Of a stretch of 64,000 bases of DNA, positions 54,804 through 63,715 are shown piece after piece. Position numbers and translations under genes: made by a program. Position 1 is the stretch's first letter; the number at the start of each line of letters is the position of its first letter. Below the pieces are notes generated by a model. The model did not search any database. It saw nothing but the letters and a program-made list of their open reading frames with translations, and was not told the DNA's origin. The DNA is from Burkholderiaceae bacterium (GTDB lineage: Bacteria; Pseudomonadota; Gammaproteobacteria; Burkholderiales; Burkholderiaceae_C), in the NCBI GenBank assembly GCA_019745555.1, contig JAIESX010000020.1:82422-146421 (forward strand), written 5' to 3'.

Positions 54804-55589
54804 ATGAAAGAACGCAAGCTCGGCGACGTCATCCTCGACGTACAGAACATCTCGCTGGCCTTCGGCGGCGTGAAGGCGCTGACGGACATCTCCTTCAATG
54901 TGCGTGAGCACGAGATCCGCGCCATCATCGGCCCCAACGGCGCGGGCAAGAGCTCCATGCTCAACTGCATCAACGGCGTCTACGTGCCGCAGCACGGCAC
55001 CATCACCTTCCGTGGTCAGACCTTCCATCACATGAACAGCCGCCAGGTGGCCGAGATGGGCGTGGCGCGCACCTTCCAGAACCTGGCGCTCTTCAAGGGC
55101 ATGAGCGTGCTGGACAACATCATGACGGGGCGCAACCTCAAGATCAAAAGCAACATCCTGCTGCAGGCGCTGCGCATCGGCCCGGCCGAGCGTGAGGAGA
55201 TCCGGCACCGCGAATTCGTCGAGCACATCATCGATTTCCTGGAGATCCAGGCCTACCGCAAGACGCCCGTGGGCCAGCTGCCCTATGGCCTGCAAAAGCG
55301 CGTGGACCTGGGCCGGGCCCTGGCCATGGAGCCGCAGGTGCTGCTGCTCGACGAGCCCATGGCCGGCATGAACGTGGAAGAGAAGCAGGACATGTGCCGC
55401 TTCGTGCTCGACATCAACGACGAGTTCGGGACCACGGTGGTGCTGATCGAGCACGACATGGGCGTGGTGATGGACATCAGCGACCGCGTGGTGGTGCTCG
55501 ACTACGGCAAGAAGATCGGCGACGGCACGCCCGACGAGGTGCGCAACAACGAGGAAGTGATCCGGGCCTATCTGGGCACGAGCCACTGA
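54804..55589 (+). CDS. livG: ABC transporter ATPase LivG (system 2)
   Basis: 261 aa. Walker A GPNGAGKSSMLNCING near residue 41, a QLPYGLQKRVDLGRALAM signature near 160 and Walker B VLLLDEPMAGMN near 183 are intact. It starts 22 bp after the ligase gene and livH follows after 9 bp. It energises the system 2 permeases. Confidence 0.9.
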   Translation: MKERKLGDVILDVQNISLAFGGVKALTDISFNVREHEIRAIIGPNGAGKSSMLNCINGVYVPQHGTITFRGQTFHHMNSRQVAEMGVARTFQNLALFKGMSVLDNIMTGRNLKIKSNILLQALRIGPAEREEIRHREFVEHIIDFLEIQAYRKTPVGQLPYGLQKRVDLGRALAMEPQVLLLDEPMAGMNVEEKQDMCRFVLDINDEFGTTVVLIEHDMGVVMDISDRVVVLDYGKKIGDGTPDEVRNNEEVIRAYLGTSH

Positions 55590-55598
55590 GGAAACGAT

Positions 55599-56528
55599 AT
55601 GGCGTTTTTCATCGAAACCCTGCTCAACGGCCTGATGGCCGGCATGCTGTATTCACTGGTGGCCCTGGGCTTTGTGCTGATCTTCAAGGCCTCGGGGGTG
55701 TTCAACTTCGCCCAGGGTGCCATGGTGCTGTTCGCGGCCCTGGCCATGGCGCGCTTTGCGGAGTGGGTGCCGGGCTGGATCGGTGTCGAGAGCAAGTGGC
55801 TGGCCAATGTGCTGGCCTTCCTGCTGGCCGGCGCCTGCATGTTCATCGTGGCCTGGCTGGTCGAGCGCCTGGTGCTGCGCCACCTCGTGAACCAGGAGGG
55901 CGCCACGCTGCTCATGGCCACGCTGGGCATCACCTACTTTCTCGACGGCCTGGGCCAGACCATCTTCGGCAGCGACATCTACAAGATCGACATCGGCATG
56001 CCCAAGGACCCGATCTTTGCTTTCCAGTCGGTGTTTGAGGGCGGGATCCTGGTGAGTCAGGAGGATCTGATCGCTGCGGGCATTGCGGCCGTGCTGGTGG
56101 CCGGGCTCTCGTTGTTCTTCCAGAAAACCGGGACCGGGCGCGCGCTGCGCGCCGTGGCGGACGACCACCAGGCCGCGCAGAGCATCGGCATCCCGCTCAA
56201 CCGCATCTGGGTCATCGTCTGGTGCGTGGCCGGTGTGGTGGCCCTGGTGGCCGGGATGATCTGGGGCAGCAAGCTGGGTGTGCAGTTCTCGCTGACCACG
56301 GTGGCGCTGCGCGCACTGCCCGTGATCATCCTGGGCGGCCTCACCTCGGTGCCCGGCGCCATCATCGGCGGCCTGATCATCGGCGTGGGCGAGAAACTCT
56401 CCGAAGTCTATCTGGGCCCCTATGTGGGCGGCGGCATCGAGATCTGGTTCGCCTACATGCTGGCGCTGGTGTTTCTGCTGTTCAGGCCGCAGGGACTGTT
56501 CGGTGAAAAGATCATTGACCGCGTATGA
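55599..56528 (+). CDS. livH: ABC permease LivH (system 2)
   Basis: 309 aa membrane permease. LLNGLMAGMLYSLVALGFVLIFKASGVFNFAQGAMVLFAAL near residue 8 is the LivH signature, and VALRALPVIILGGLTSVPGAIIGGLIIGVG lies near 236. The C-terminus ends in GLFGEKIIDRV with the stop inside a long hairpin. Partner of livM, 100 bp downstream. Confidence 0.9.
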   Translation: MAFFIETLLNGLMAGMLYSLVALGFVLIFKASGVFNFAQGAMVLFAALAMARFAEWVPGWIGVESKWLANVLAFLLAGACMFIVAWLVERLVLRHLVNQEGATLLMATLGITYFLDGLGQTIFGSDIYKIDIGMPKDPIFAFQSVFEGGILVSQEDLIAAGIAAVLVAGLSLFFQKTGTGRALRAVADDHQAAQSIGIPLNRIWVIVWCVAGVVALVAGMIWGSKLGVQFSLTTVALRALPVIILGGLTSVPGAIIGGLIIGVGEKLSEVYLGPYVGGGIEIWFAYMLALVFLLFRPQGLFGEKIIDRV

Positions 56529-56578
56529 AATACGCGACCAATGATCTTTCGGCGAAGGCTAACTTGCGCAGCAAGTTA
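56507..56578 (+). repeat. Two stem-loops around the livH stop and in the livH-livM gap
   Basis: 56507-56525 pairs with 56531-56549 at 17 of 19 positions around the loop TGAAA that contains part of the livH stop. TAACTTGC (56560-56567) then pairs with GCAAGTTA (56571-56578). Near 56606 an AAGATGATTGATCGG repeat echoes AAGATCATTGACCG at the livH end. The unit may be an inserted REP-like element. Effects on livM expression are possible. Confidence 0.55.
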
Positions 56579-56628
56579 AGCGAACACAGTGAGCGGCTGA
56601 AGCCAAAAGATGATTGATCGGTAGTTAT

Positions 56629-57705
56629 ATGTTCTACAGAGAAAACGGCCAGTTCAAGACCTCCTACGCGGCGGACCAGCAGATCTTTGCGATCGCGCAG
56701 GACCGCTGGGCCATCCTGGCGCTGATCGCCTTCGCCTTCGTCGGCGTGCCCCTGCTGGCCGACGAGTACCTGTTCCGCGCCATCTTCATCCCCTTCCTCA
56801 TCCTTTCGCTCGCGGCGGTAGGCGTGAACATCCTGGTGGGCTACTGCGGCCAGATTTCGCTGGGTTCGGGGGCCTTCATGGCGGTGGGTGCCTACGCGGC
56901 CTACAACACCTTCGTACGCATCGAAGGCATGCCCCTGCTCGTGGCCCTGCTCTCGGGCGGTTTCTTCGCCACGCTGGTGGGCATGTTCTTCGGCATTCCC
57001 AGCCTGCGCGTCAAGGGCCTGTACTTGGCGGTAGCCACGCTGGCCGCGCAGTTCTTCTGCGACTGGGCCTTCCTGCGCATCGGCTGGTTCACGAACAACA
57101 CGCCCTCGGGCTCGGTGTCCGTTTCCAATCTGCAGGTTTTCGGCCTGCCGGTGGAGACGCCGCTGCAGAAGTACCTGTTCTGCCTGGCGCTGCTGGTGCT
57201 GTTCGCCCTGCTGGCCAAGAACCTGGTGCGCAGCGCCATCGGCCGCGAGTGGATGGCCATCCGCGACATGGACGTGGCCGCCGCGGTGATCGGCATCCGC
57301 CCCATGTACGCCAAGCTCAGCGCCTTTGCCGTGAGCTCCTTCATCGTCGGCGTGGCCGGCGCGCTCTGGGGCTTCGTGCACCTGGGATCCTGGGAGCCGG
57401 CGGCCTTCTCGGTGGACCGCTCCTTCCAGCTGCTGTTCATGGTCATCATCGGCGGCCTGGGCTCCATCATGGGCAGCCTCTTCGGCGCGGCCTTCATCGT
57501 GATCCTGCCCATCGTGCTCAACCAGCTGCTGCCGGCCATCGGCCAGCTCTTCGGCGTCGAGATCTCCACCGCGGCGATCTCCCACACCGAATTCATGGTC
57601 TTCGGCGCGCTCATCGTCTGGTTCCTGATCGTCGAGCCGCACGGCCTGGCCCGGCTCTGGTCCATCGGCAAGCAGAAGCTGCGCCTGTGGCCATTTCCTC
57701 ACTGA
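56629..57705 (+). CDS. livM: ABC permease LivM (system 2)
   Basis: 358 aa from ATG 56629; an upstream TTG adds five residues. It is a membrane permease with a short charged N-terminus (FYRENGQFKTSYAADQQ), longer than in system 1, then GVNILVGYCGQISLGSGAFMAVGAYAAYN near residue 65 and FQLLFMVIIGGLGSIMGSLFGAAFIVILP near 265. It has no ribosome binding site clearer than GGTAG. With LivH it forms the system 2 channel. Confidence 0.88.
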   Translation: MFYRENGQFKTSYAADQQIFAIAQDRWAILALIAFAFVGVPLLADEYLFRAIFIPFLILSLAAVGVNILVGYCGQISLGSGAFMAVGAYAAYNTFVRIEGMPLLVALLSGGFFATLVGMFFGIPSLRVKGLYLAVATLAAQFFCDWAFLRIGWFTNNTPSGSVSVSNLQVFGLPVETPLQKYLFCLALLVLFALLAKNLVRSAIGREWMAIRDMDVAAAVIGIRPMYAKLSAFAVSSFIVGVAGALWGFVHLGSWEPAAFSVDRSFQLLFMVIIGGLGSIMGSLFGAAFIVILPIVLNQLLPAIGQLFGVEISTAAISHTEFMVFGALIVWFLIVEPHGLARLWSIGKQKLRLWPFPH

Positions 57706-57772
57706 TGCCGCACGGATCTGTACCGAGAGTTTTCCCGCCTGCTTCAACCACCACCTCAACAGGAGACAAACC

Positions 57773-59110
57773 ATGAAGCTTCGTCAACTCGCCCTCGCCA
57801 CCGCGCTCACGGCCGCCGCCGCCGCGGGTGCGCTCACTTCCACGGCTGCGTTCGCGCAAGCCAAGGAACAGTTCTTCCCGGTGCTGGTCTATCGCACCGG
57901 CGCCTACGCGCCCAACGGCGTGCCCTTCGCCAACGGCTATGTGGACTACCTCAAGCTCACCAATGCGCGCGGCGGCATCAACGGCGTGAAGGTCTCCTTC
58001 GAGGAATGCGAGACCGGCTACGCCACCGACCGCGGCGTGGAGTGCTACGAGCGCCTCAAGGGCAAGAACGGCGGCGCCACGGTGTTCCAGCCGCTGTCCA
58101 CCGGCATCACCTTCGCGCTGACCGAGAAGGCCCCGACCGACAAGATCCCGCTGATCACCGCCGGCTACGGCCGCAGCGAGAGCCAGGACGGCATGGTGTT
58201 CAAGTGGAACTTCCCGCTCTCGGGCACCTACTGGGTGGCTGCGGATACGCTGATCCAGCACATCGCCAAGAAGGAAGGCGGCTACGACAAGCTCAAGGGC
58301 AAGAAGATCGCGCTGGTCTACCACGACAGCCCCTTCGGCAAGGAGCCCATCCCGCTGCTGCAGGAGCGCGCGGCCATGCACGGCTTCCAGCTCAGCCTCC
58401 TGCCCGTGACCCATCCGGGCGTGGAGCAGAAGGCCACCTGGCTGCAGATCCGCCAGAACCGCCCGGACTACGTGCTCAACTGGGGCTGGGGCGTGATGAA
58501 CTCCACCGCGCTCAAGGAGGCCCAGGCCACGGGCTATCCGCGCGAGAAGATGTACGGCGTGTGGTGGGCCGGTGCCGAGCCCGACGTCAAGGACGTGGGT
58601 GCGGGAGCCAAGGGCTACAACGCCATCATGATGCAGCACGGCGCCGAGCCGAACGCGCCGGTAGTCAAGGAGATCCTGGAGAAGGTGCACGCCAAGGGCC
58701 AGGGCACCGGACCGAAGGACGAGGTGGGTCAGGTGCTCTACATGCGCGGTCTGCAGGCAGCCATGTTTGCCGTGGAAGGCGTGCGCGCGGCGCAGGAGCG
58801 CTTCGGCAAGGGCAAGGTCGTGACCGGCGAGCAGGCGCGCTGGGGGTATGAGAACCTCAACCTCACCCAGGCCAAGCTCGACGCACTGGGCTTCAAGGGC
58901 GTGATGCGCCCGATCAGCACCTCCTGCGCCGACCACATGGGCGCCTCCTGGGCGCGTGTGCACACCTGGGACGGCAGCAAGTTCGTCTGGAGTTCCGACT
59001 GGTACCAGGCCGACGAGCAGATCATCAAGCCCATGGTCAAGGCCGCGGCCGACAAGTACGCGGCGGAGAAGAAGATCAGCCGGCGCGACCCGAAGGACTG
59101 CCAATCCTGA
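57773..59110 (+). CDS. ABC substrate-binding protein, LivK/Peripla_BP_6 type (system 2)
   Basis: 445 aa. The signal peptide MKLRQLALATALTAAAAAGALTSTAAFA is followed by the domain start FFPVLVYRTGAYAPNGVPFANGYVDYLKLTNARGG, which is the aromatic/amide-type branch rather than classical LivJ. A C-terminal Lys-rich stretch ends in KDCQS, with several Cys residues. Ribosome binding site AGGAGAC is strong. Relatives occur beside acyl-CoA ligases; the ligand is likely a carboxylate. Gap to livF holds hairpins. Confidence 0.87.
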   Translation: MKLRQLALATALTAAAAAGALTSTAAFAQAKEQFFPVLVYRTGAYAPNGVPFANGYVDYLKLTNARGGINGVKVSFEECETGYATDRGVECYERLKGKNGGATVFQPLSTGITFALTEKAPTDKIPLITAGYGRSESQDGMVFKWNFPLSGTYWVAADTLIQHIAKKEGGYDKLKGKKIALVYHDSPFGKEPIPLLQERAAMHGFQLSLLPVTHPGVEQKATWLQIRQNRPDYVLNWGWGVMNSTALKEAQATGYPREKMYGVWWAGAEPDVKDVGAGAKGYNAIMMQHGAEPNAPVVKEILEKVHAKGQGTGPKDEVGQVLYMRGLQAAMFAVEGVRAAQERFGKGKVVTGEQARWGYENLNLTQAKLDALGFKGVMRPISTSCADHMGASWARVHTWDGSKFVWSSDWYQADEQIIKPMVKAAADKYAAEKKISRRDPKDCQS

Positions 59111-59164
59111 GCGGCGTAGCCGCACAGGACTGGCGGCGCCGGTCCTGACGCTACCCACCCCCAA

Positions 59165-59243
59165 CCCCTCCCCGGCAGGGAGGGGCGGCGGCTCCACCTG
59201 GAGCCGCCAGATGAAAGGGCCGCACAGCGGGTCTTTCATCTGG
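59165..59243 (+). repeat. Three tandem hairpins between binding protein and livF
   Basis: CCCCTCCC/GGGAGGGG (59165-59185, loop CGGCA), GGCGGCTCCA/TGGAGCCGCC (59187-59208, loop CC) and CCAGATGAAAG/CTTTCATCTGG (59207-59243). The first is the widespread CCCC-A-ACCCCTCCC type repeat seen near many betaproteobacterial genes. Together they may lower livF output against the binding protein or protect mRNA ends. Confidence 0.65.
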
Positions 59244-59258
59244 TCAGGAAAGCAAGAC

Positions 59259-60068
59259 ATGGATAAACCCAATATTGTTCTCAACGTCAACGGCATCGAG
59301 GTGATCTACAACCATGTGATCCTCGTGCTCAAGGGGGTGTCGCTGCAGGTGCCCGAGCAGGGCATCGTGGCGCTGCTGGGGGGCAATGGCGCGGGCAAGA
59401 CCACCACGCTGCGGGCCATCTCCAACCTGCTCAAGGGCGAGCGCGGCGAGGTGACCAAGGGCAGCATCGAGCTGCGCGGCGAGCGCATCGAGAACCTGAC
59501 GCCGGCCGACCTGGTGCAGCGCGGCGTGGTGCAGGTCATGGAAGGGCGGCACTGCTTTGCCCACCTGACCATCGAGGAGAACCTGCTGACCGGTGCCTAC
59601 ACGCGTCGCGACAAGGGGGAGATCGCCGCCAACCTGGAGAAGGTCTACACCTACTTCCCGCGCCTCAAGACGCGCCGGACCTCGCAGGCGGCCTACACCT
59701 CGGGTGGCGAGCAGCAGATGTGCGCCATCGGTCGCGCGCTCATGGCCAACCCCAGCATGGTGCTGCTCGACGAGCCCTCCATGGGCCTGGCGCCGCAGAT
59801 CGTCGAGGAGGTGTTCGAGATCGTCAAGGATCTCAACGCCAAGGAGCGCGTCACCTTCCTGCTGGCCGAGCAGAACACGAACATGGCGCTGAAGTACGCC
59901 GACTACGGCTACATCATGGAGTCGGGCCGCATCGTGATGGATGGCGCGGCCGCCGATCTGGCCAGCAACGAGGACGTGAAGGAGTTCTACCTCGGCATGG
60001 GCGGGGGTGAGCGCAAGAGCTTCCGTGACGTGAAGAGTTACAAGCGCCGCAAGCGCTGGCTGGCCTAG
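59259..60068 (+). CDS. livF: ABC transporter ATPase LivF (system 2)
   Basis: 269 aa from ATG 59259. Walker A GGNGAGKTTTLRAI (near residue 42, lysine present), signature YTSGGEQQMCAIGRALM and Walker B MVLLDEPSMGLAP are intact. It is longer than the system 1 LivF by about 30 residues, with a basic C-terminal tail (RKSFRDVKSYKRRKRWLA). It completes system 2 (livG, livH, livM, binding protein, livF). The acyl-CoA ligase-like gene follows after 11 bp. Confidence 0.9.
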   Translation: MDKPNIVLNVNGIEVIYNHVILVLKGVSLQVPEQGIVALLGGNGAGKTTTLRAISNLLKGERGEVTKGSIELRGERIENLTPADLVQRGVVQVMEGRHCFAHLTIEENLLTGAYTRRDKGEIAANLEKVYTYFPRLKTRRTSQAAYTSGGEQQMCAIGRALMANPSMVLLDEPSMGLAPQIVEEVFEIVKDLNAKERVTFLLAEQNTNMALKYADYGYIMESGRIVMDGAAADLASNEDVKEFYLGMGGGERKSFRDVKSYKRRKRWLA

Positions 60069-60079
60069 GGAGCGCAAAA

Positions 60080-61345
60080 ATGAATCACTACGACGCGCTC
60101 GAAACGCGCGACCCGGCGCAGCGTGAAGCAGCGCTGATGGCGGCCTTGCCCGACCATGTGGCTCAGGCCCAGCGCATGGCGCCAGCCTTTGCCGAGATCC
60201 TGCGCGGCGTGGACGCGGCGGCGGTGAGCAGCCGCGCGGCGCTGGCCAGGCTGCCAGTGACGCGCAAGTACGAGCTGCTGGCGCGCCAGCAGGCGGCGCG
60301 CGCCGCGGGCGGCGATCCGCTGGGCGGCTTTGCGGCCATCGGCTGGCGCGGGCTGCTGCGTGATAAGGGCGCGCGGCGGGTCTTCCAGTCGCCCGGCCCG
60401 ATCTACGAGCCCGAGGGCCATGCCATCGACTACTGGCGCAGTGCGCGCGCCTTCGCGGCCGCCGGCTTCCAAGCCGGCGACCTGGTGCACAACTGCTTCA
60501 GCTACCACCTGACGCCCGGCGCCTGGATCATGGAGGCCGGCGCCCACGCGCTGGGCTGTACCGTCTTTCCCGGCGGTACGGGCAATACCGAGCAGCAGCT
60601 CGCGGCCATCGCCGACCTGCAACCCGTGGCCTACGCCGGCACGCCGAGCTTTCTCAAGATCCTCGTCGAGAAGGCGCAGGAGGCTGGCACGAAGCTGTCG
60701 ATCACCAAGGCCCTGCTCAGTGGGGAGGCCTTCCCGCCCAGCCTGCGCGACTGGTTGACCGAGCGCGGCATCACGGCCTACCAGGCCTATGCCACGGCCG
60801 ATGCCGGGCTCATTGCCTACGAGACCTCCGCGCGTGAGGGGCTGGTGCTGGAAGAGGATGTGATCCTGGAGATCGTGCGCCCGGGCACGGGCGACCCGGT
60901 GCCCGAAGGCGAGGTCGGCGAGGTGGTGGTCACCGTGCTCAACCCGGACTATCCGCTGATCCGCTTCGGCACCGGCGATCTCTCGGCCGTGCTGCCCGGT
61001 CCCTGTCCCACGGGGCGCAGCAACACGCGCATCCGCGGCTGGCTGGGCCGCGCCGACCAGACGACCAAGGTGCGCGGCATGTTCGTGCACCCGGGGCAGG
61101 TGGCCGAGATCCTGCGCCGTCACCCCGAGGCGGGGCGTGCCCGCCTGGTGGTGGCCGGCGAGGTGGCCGACGACCGCATGACTCTGCGGGTGGAAACCGA
61201 ATGCAGCGGCCCCGGCGAGCTCGCCCTGCGCATGGCCGAGACCGTGCGCGAGGTGACCAAGCTGCGTGGCGAGATCGAGCTGGTGCTGCCGGGTACCTTG
61301 CCCAATGATGGCAAGGTGATCGAGGATGCGCGCAGTTACAAATGA
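60080..61345 (+). CDS. Phenylacetate-CoA ligase-like protein, atypical AMP-binding loop
   Basis: 421 aa. PaaK-type fold with PVAYAGTPSFLKILVEKA near residue 188, YATADAGLIAYE near 237, VTVLNPDYPLIRFGTGDLSAVLPG near 288 and the A10 lysine motif LPNDGKVIEDAR at the end. The usual SSGTTG loop is absent. In its place is VFQSPGPIYEPEGH near residue 103. So ATP handling may differ, or the enzyme may be inactive as a ligase. It closes the liv system 2 operon. Confidence 0.75.
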   Translation: MNHYDALETRDPAQREAALMAALPDHVAQAQRMAPAFAEILRGVDAAAVSSRAALARLPVTRKYELLARQQAARAAGGDPLGGFAAIGWRGLLRDKGARRVFQSPGPIYEPEGHAIDYWRSARAFAAAGFQAGDLVHNCFSYHLTPGAWIMEAGAHALGCTVFPGGTGNTEQQLAAIADLQPVAYAGTPSFLKILVEKAQEAGTKLSITKALLSGEAFPPSLRDWLTERGITAYQAYATADAGLIAYETSAREGLVLEEDVILEIVRPGTGDPVPEGEVGEVVVTVLNPDYPLIRFGTGDLSAVLPGPCPTGRSNTRIRGWLGRADQTTKVRGMFVHPGQVAEILRRHPEAGRARLVVAGEVADDRMTLRVETECSGPGELALRMAETVREVTKLRGEIELVLPGTLPNDGKVIEDARSYK

Positions 61346-61439
61346 CGTGCATCCAACCGGGCGCGGAACTAAGTAGTTTCCGAGCTCGCAGGGCCTGGGC
61401 ACGGGATTAGACTTTCCCGCATCTCTAGGAGGAAGCACC

Positions 61440-62414
61440 ATGAAACGTCTGCTCATGCTGGCCGCCGCCGTCGCCGCTTTCACGGTCCAGGCCCAGTCTT
61501 TCCCGGGTTCCAAGCCCATCACCATCGTCGTGCCCTTCTCGGCCGGCGGCCCGACGGACCGCGTGGCCCGTGACCTGGCCGAAGCCCTGCGCAAGCCCCT
61601 GGGTGGCGCGACCGTGGTGGTCGACAACGCCGCCGGTGCCGGCGGCTCCATCGGCGCCAACAAGGTCGCCAAGGCCTCGCCCGACGGCCACACCCTGCTG
61701 CTGCACCACATCGGCATGGCCACCATGCCCACCCTGGTGCGCAACCTGCCCTTCAAGGTCGAGACCGACTTCGAGTACCTGGGCATGGTCAACGACGTGC
61801 CCATGACGCTGATCGGCAAGCCCGGTCTGCCGGCCAACAACTACAAGGAACTGGCTGCCTGGATCAACGAGAACAAGAACAAGGTCAACCTGGGCAATGC
61901 CGGCATCGGCGCGGCCTCGCACCTGTGCGGCCTGATGTTCCAGAATGCGCTCAAGATCGACATGACCACCGTGCCCTACAAGGGCACCGGCCCGGCCATG
62001 ACCGACCTGCTGGGCGGCCAGATCGACCTGCTGTGCGACCAGACCACCAACACCAGCGGCCAGATCGAGGCCAAGAAGGTCAAGGCCTACGCCGTGACCA
62101 CAGCGAAGCGCCTGAGCACGCCCGCCCTCAAGGACCTGCCCACGCTGCAGGAGTCGGGCCTCAAGGGCTTTGAGGTGACCATCTGGCACGGCCTGTACGC
62201 CCCCAAGGGCACGCCGGCCGACGTGGTGGCCAAGCTCAACACTGCCCTGAAGGCCGCGCTCAAGGACGCCGACTTCGTCAAGAAGCAGGAAGGCCTGGGT
62301 GCCGTGGTCGTCACCGACAAGCGCATGGAATCGGCCGAGCACAAGAAGTTCGTCGCTGACGAGATTGCCAAGTGGAGCCCGGTGCTGAAGGCGGCTGGCG
62401 TTTACGCGGACTGA
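61440..62414 (+). CDS. Bug-family (TctC-type) periplasmic binding protein
   Basis: 324 aa. The signal peptide is [19 protein letters not shown] and the Bug fold starts [31 protein letters not shown], with [32 protein letters not shown] near 58. The tripartite tricarboxylate transporter membrane genes (tctA, tctB) are not nearby, as is usual for the large Bug families of Burkholderiales. Ribosome binding site AGGAGG is strong. The ligand, probably a carboxylate or amide, is unknown. A terminator follows. Confidence 0.88.
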   Translation: MKRLLMLAAAVAAFTVQAQSFPGSKPITIVVPFSAGGPTDRVARDLAEALRKPLGGATVVVDNAAGAGGSIGANKVAKASPDGHTLLLHHIGMATMPTLVRNLPFKVETDFEYLGMVNDVPMTLIGKPGLPANNYKELAAWINENKNKVNLGNAGIGAASHLCGLMFQNALKIDMTTVPYKGTGPAMTDLLGGQIDLLCDQTTNTSGQIEAKKVKAYAVTTAKRLSTPALKDLPTLQESGLKGFEVTIWHGLYAPKGTPADVVAKLNTALKAALKDADFVKKQEGLGAVVVTDKRMESAEHKKFVADEIAKWSPVLKAAGVYAD

Positions 62415-62444
62415 TCCTTCCAGCGTTCTGCGCTGCTGATCGAG

Positions 62445-62470
62445 AGCCACCTTCGGGTGGCTTTTCTTTT
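62445..62470 (+). terminator. Terminator after the first Bug gene
   Basis: AGCCACC-TTCG-GGTGGCT followed by TTTCTTTTTTT, 30 bp after the stop. Classical UUCG stem with a T-run. Confidence 0.9.
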
Positions 62471-62617
62471 TTTGCGGTGGTTTTCTGTTTGCGTGGCTTG
62501 CCGGGTCGAGCATCAGAGGAGACAGTAGCCCAGGCGACAAACACCGAGGCAAACCCTAGGTCACAGACCCCGCTCCTCTCCCTACACTGGACCGATCAAG
62601 CAAGAGGAGATCCAAGC

Positions 62618-63598
62618 ATGAACCGTCGTCATCTCATCGCCGCCGCATTGCTGGCCTGTGCCCCGCTCGCCTGGTCCCAGGGGGCCTGGCCGAACCGGCC
62701 GGTCAAGATCGTCGTACCCTTCGCGCCCGGTGGCACCACCGACATCCTGGCGCGTGCGATCGCGCCCGAGCTCAGCAAGGCCTTCGGGCAGCCCTTCGTG
62801 GTGGAGAACAAGGCCGGGGCCGGCGGCAACGTGGGGGCAGAGCAGGTGGCCAAGTCGCCGAACGACGGCTATACGCTTTTCATGGGCACGGTGGGCACGC
62901 ATGGCATCAACAGGGCGTTGTACGCCAAGCTGAATTACGAGCCCCAGAAGGATTTCGCGCCCATCACGCTGGTGGCCGGTGTGCCCAACGTGATGGTGAT
63001 GAACGCGGACAAGGCTGCGGCGCTCAACATTAACTCCGTGCCCGATTTCATCAAGTACGCCAAGGCTAACCCCGGCAAGCTCAACATGGCATCCAGTGGC
63101 AACGGCACCTCCATCCACCTGGCAGGTGAGTTGTTCAAGTCCATGACGGGCACCTTCATGACCCACATTCCCTACCGCGGCTCGGGCCCGGCCCTGCTGG
63201 ACATGGTGGCGGGCAATATGGACGTGATGTTCGACAACCTGCCCTCGGCCATGCCGCACATCAAGTCGGGCAAGCTCAAGGCCTTCGCAGTGACCAGCGC
63301 CCGGCGCTCGGATTCGCTGCCCGAGGTGCCGACGGTGGAGGAGGCGGGTCAGCTCAAGGGCTTCGAGGCCAGCAGCTGGTTCGGTCTGCTCGCGCCGGCC
63401 GGCACCCCGGCCGACATCGTGAACCGCATCCAGCAGGAAACCGCCAAGTCCCTGGCCACGCCCGCCATGCAGGAGCGCCTGCGCGGCCTGGGTGCCATCC
63501 CCGGCGGCAACACGCCGGAGGAGTTCACGCGCTTCATCGATGCCGAGCACAAGAAGTGGGCGGCGGTGGTGAAGGCCTCGGGCGCAAAGGTAGATTAA
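62618..63598 (+). CDS. Bug-family (TctC-type) periplasmic binding protein
   Basis: 326 aa from ATG 62618 (ribosome binding site AGAGGAG). The signal peptide is [21 protein letters not shown], with a Tat-like RR. The mature start [57 protein letters not shown] is the Bug signature. It is a paralogue of the gene at 61440 but clearly different in ligand loops. The ligand is unknown. It has its own transcript after the terminator. Confidence 0.88.
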   Translation: MNRRHLIAAALLACAPLAWSQGAWPNRPVKIVVPFAPGGTTDILARAIAPELSKAFGQPFVVENKAGAGGNVGAEQVAKSPNDGYTLFMGTVGTHGINRALYAKLNYEPQKDFAPITLVAGVPNVMVMNADKAAALNINSVPDFIKYAKANPGKLNMASSGNGTSIHLAGELFKSMTGTFMTHIPYRGSGPALLDMVAGNMDVMFDNLPSAMPHIKSGKLKAFAVTSARRSDSLPEVPTVEEAGQLKGFEASSWFGLLAPAGTPADIVNRIQQETAKSLATPAMQERLRGLGAIPGGNTPEEFTRFIDAEHKKWAAVVKASGAKVD

Positions 63599-63715
63599 CC
63601 ACCAGGCTGTGCGCCACGTTGTGGCGCTAGCCGCCGCGAGTCTCAGCCCCCCTTCAGGGCGCAACGCCAGTGGCCCGGCGGAGCCGGTTCCACGGCGTTC
63701 CGCTCAAGGGAATCC

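Noticed and set aside
59111..59258. The hairpin cluster before livF as a riboswitch
   Set aside because: It shows no known riboswitch core, and one unit matches common betaproteobacterial repeats.
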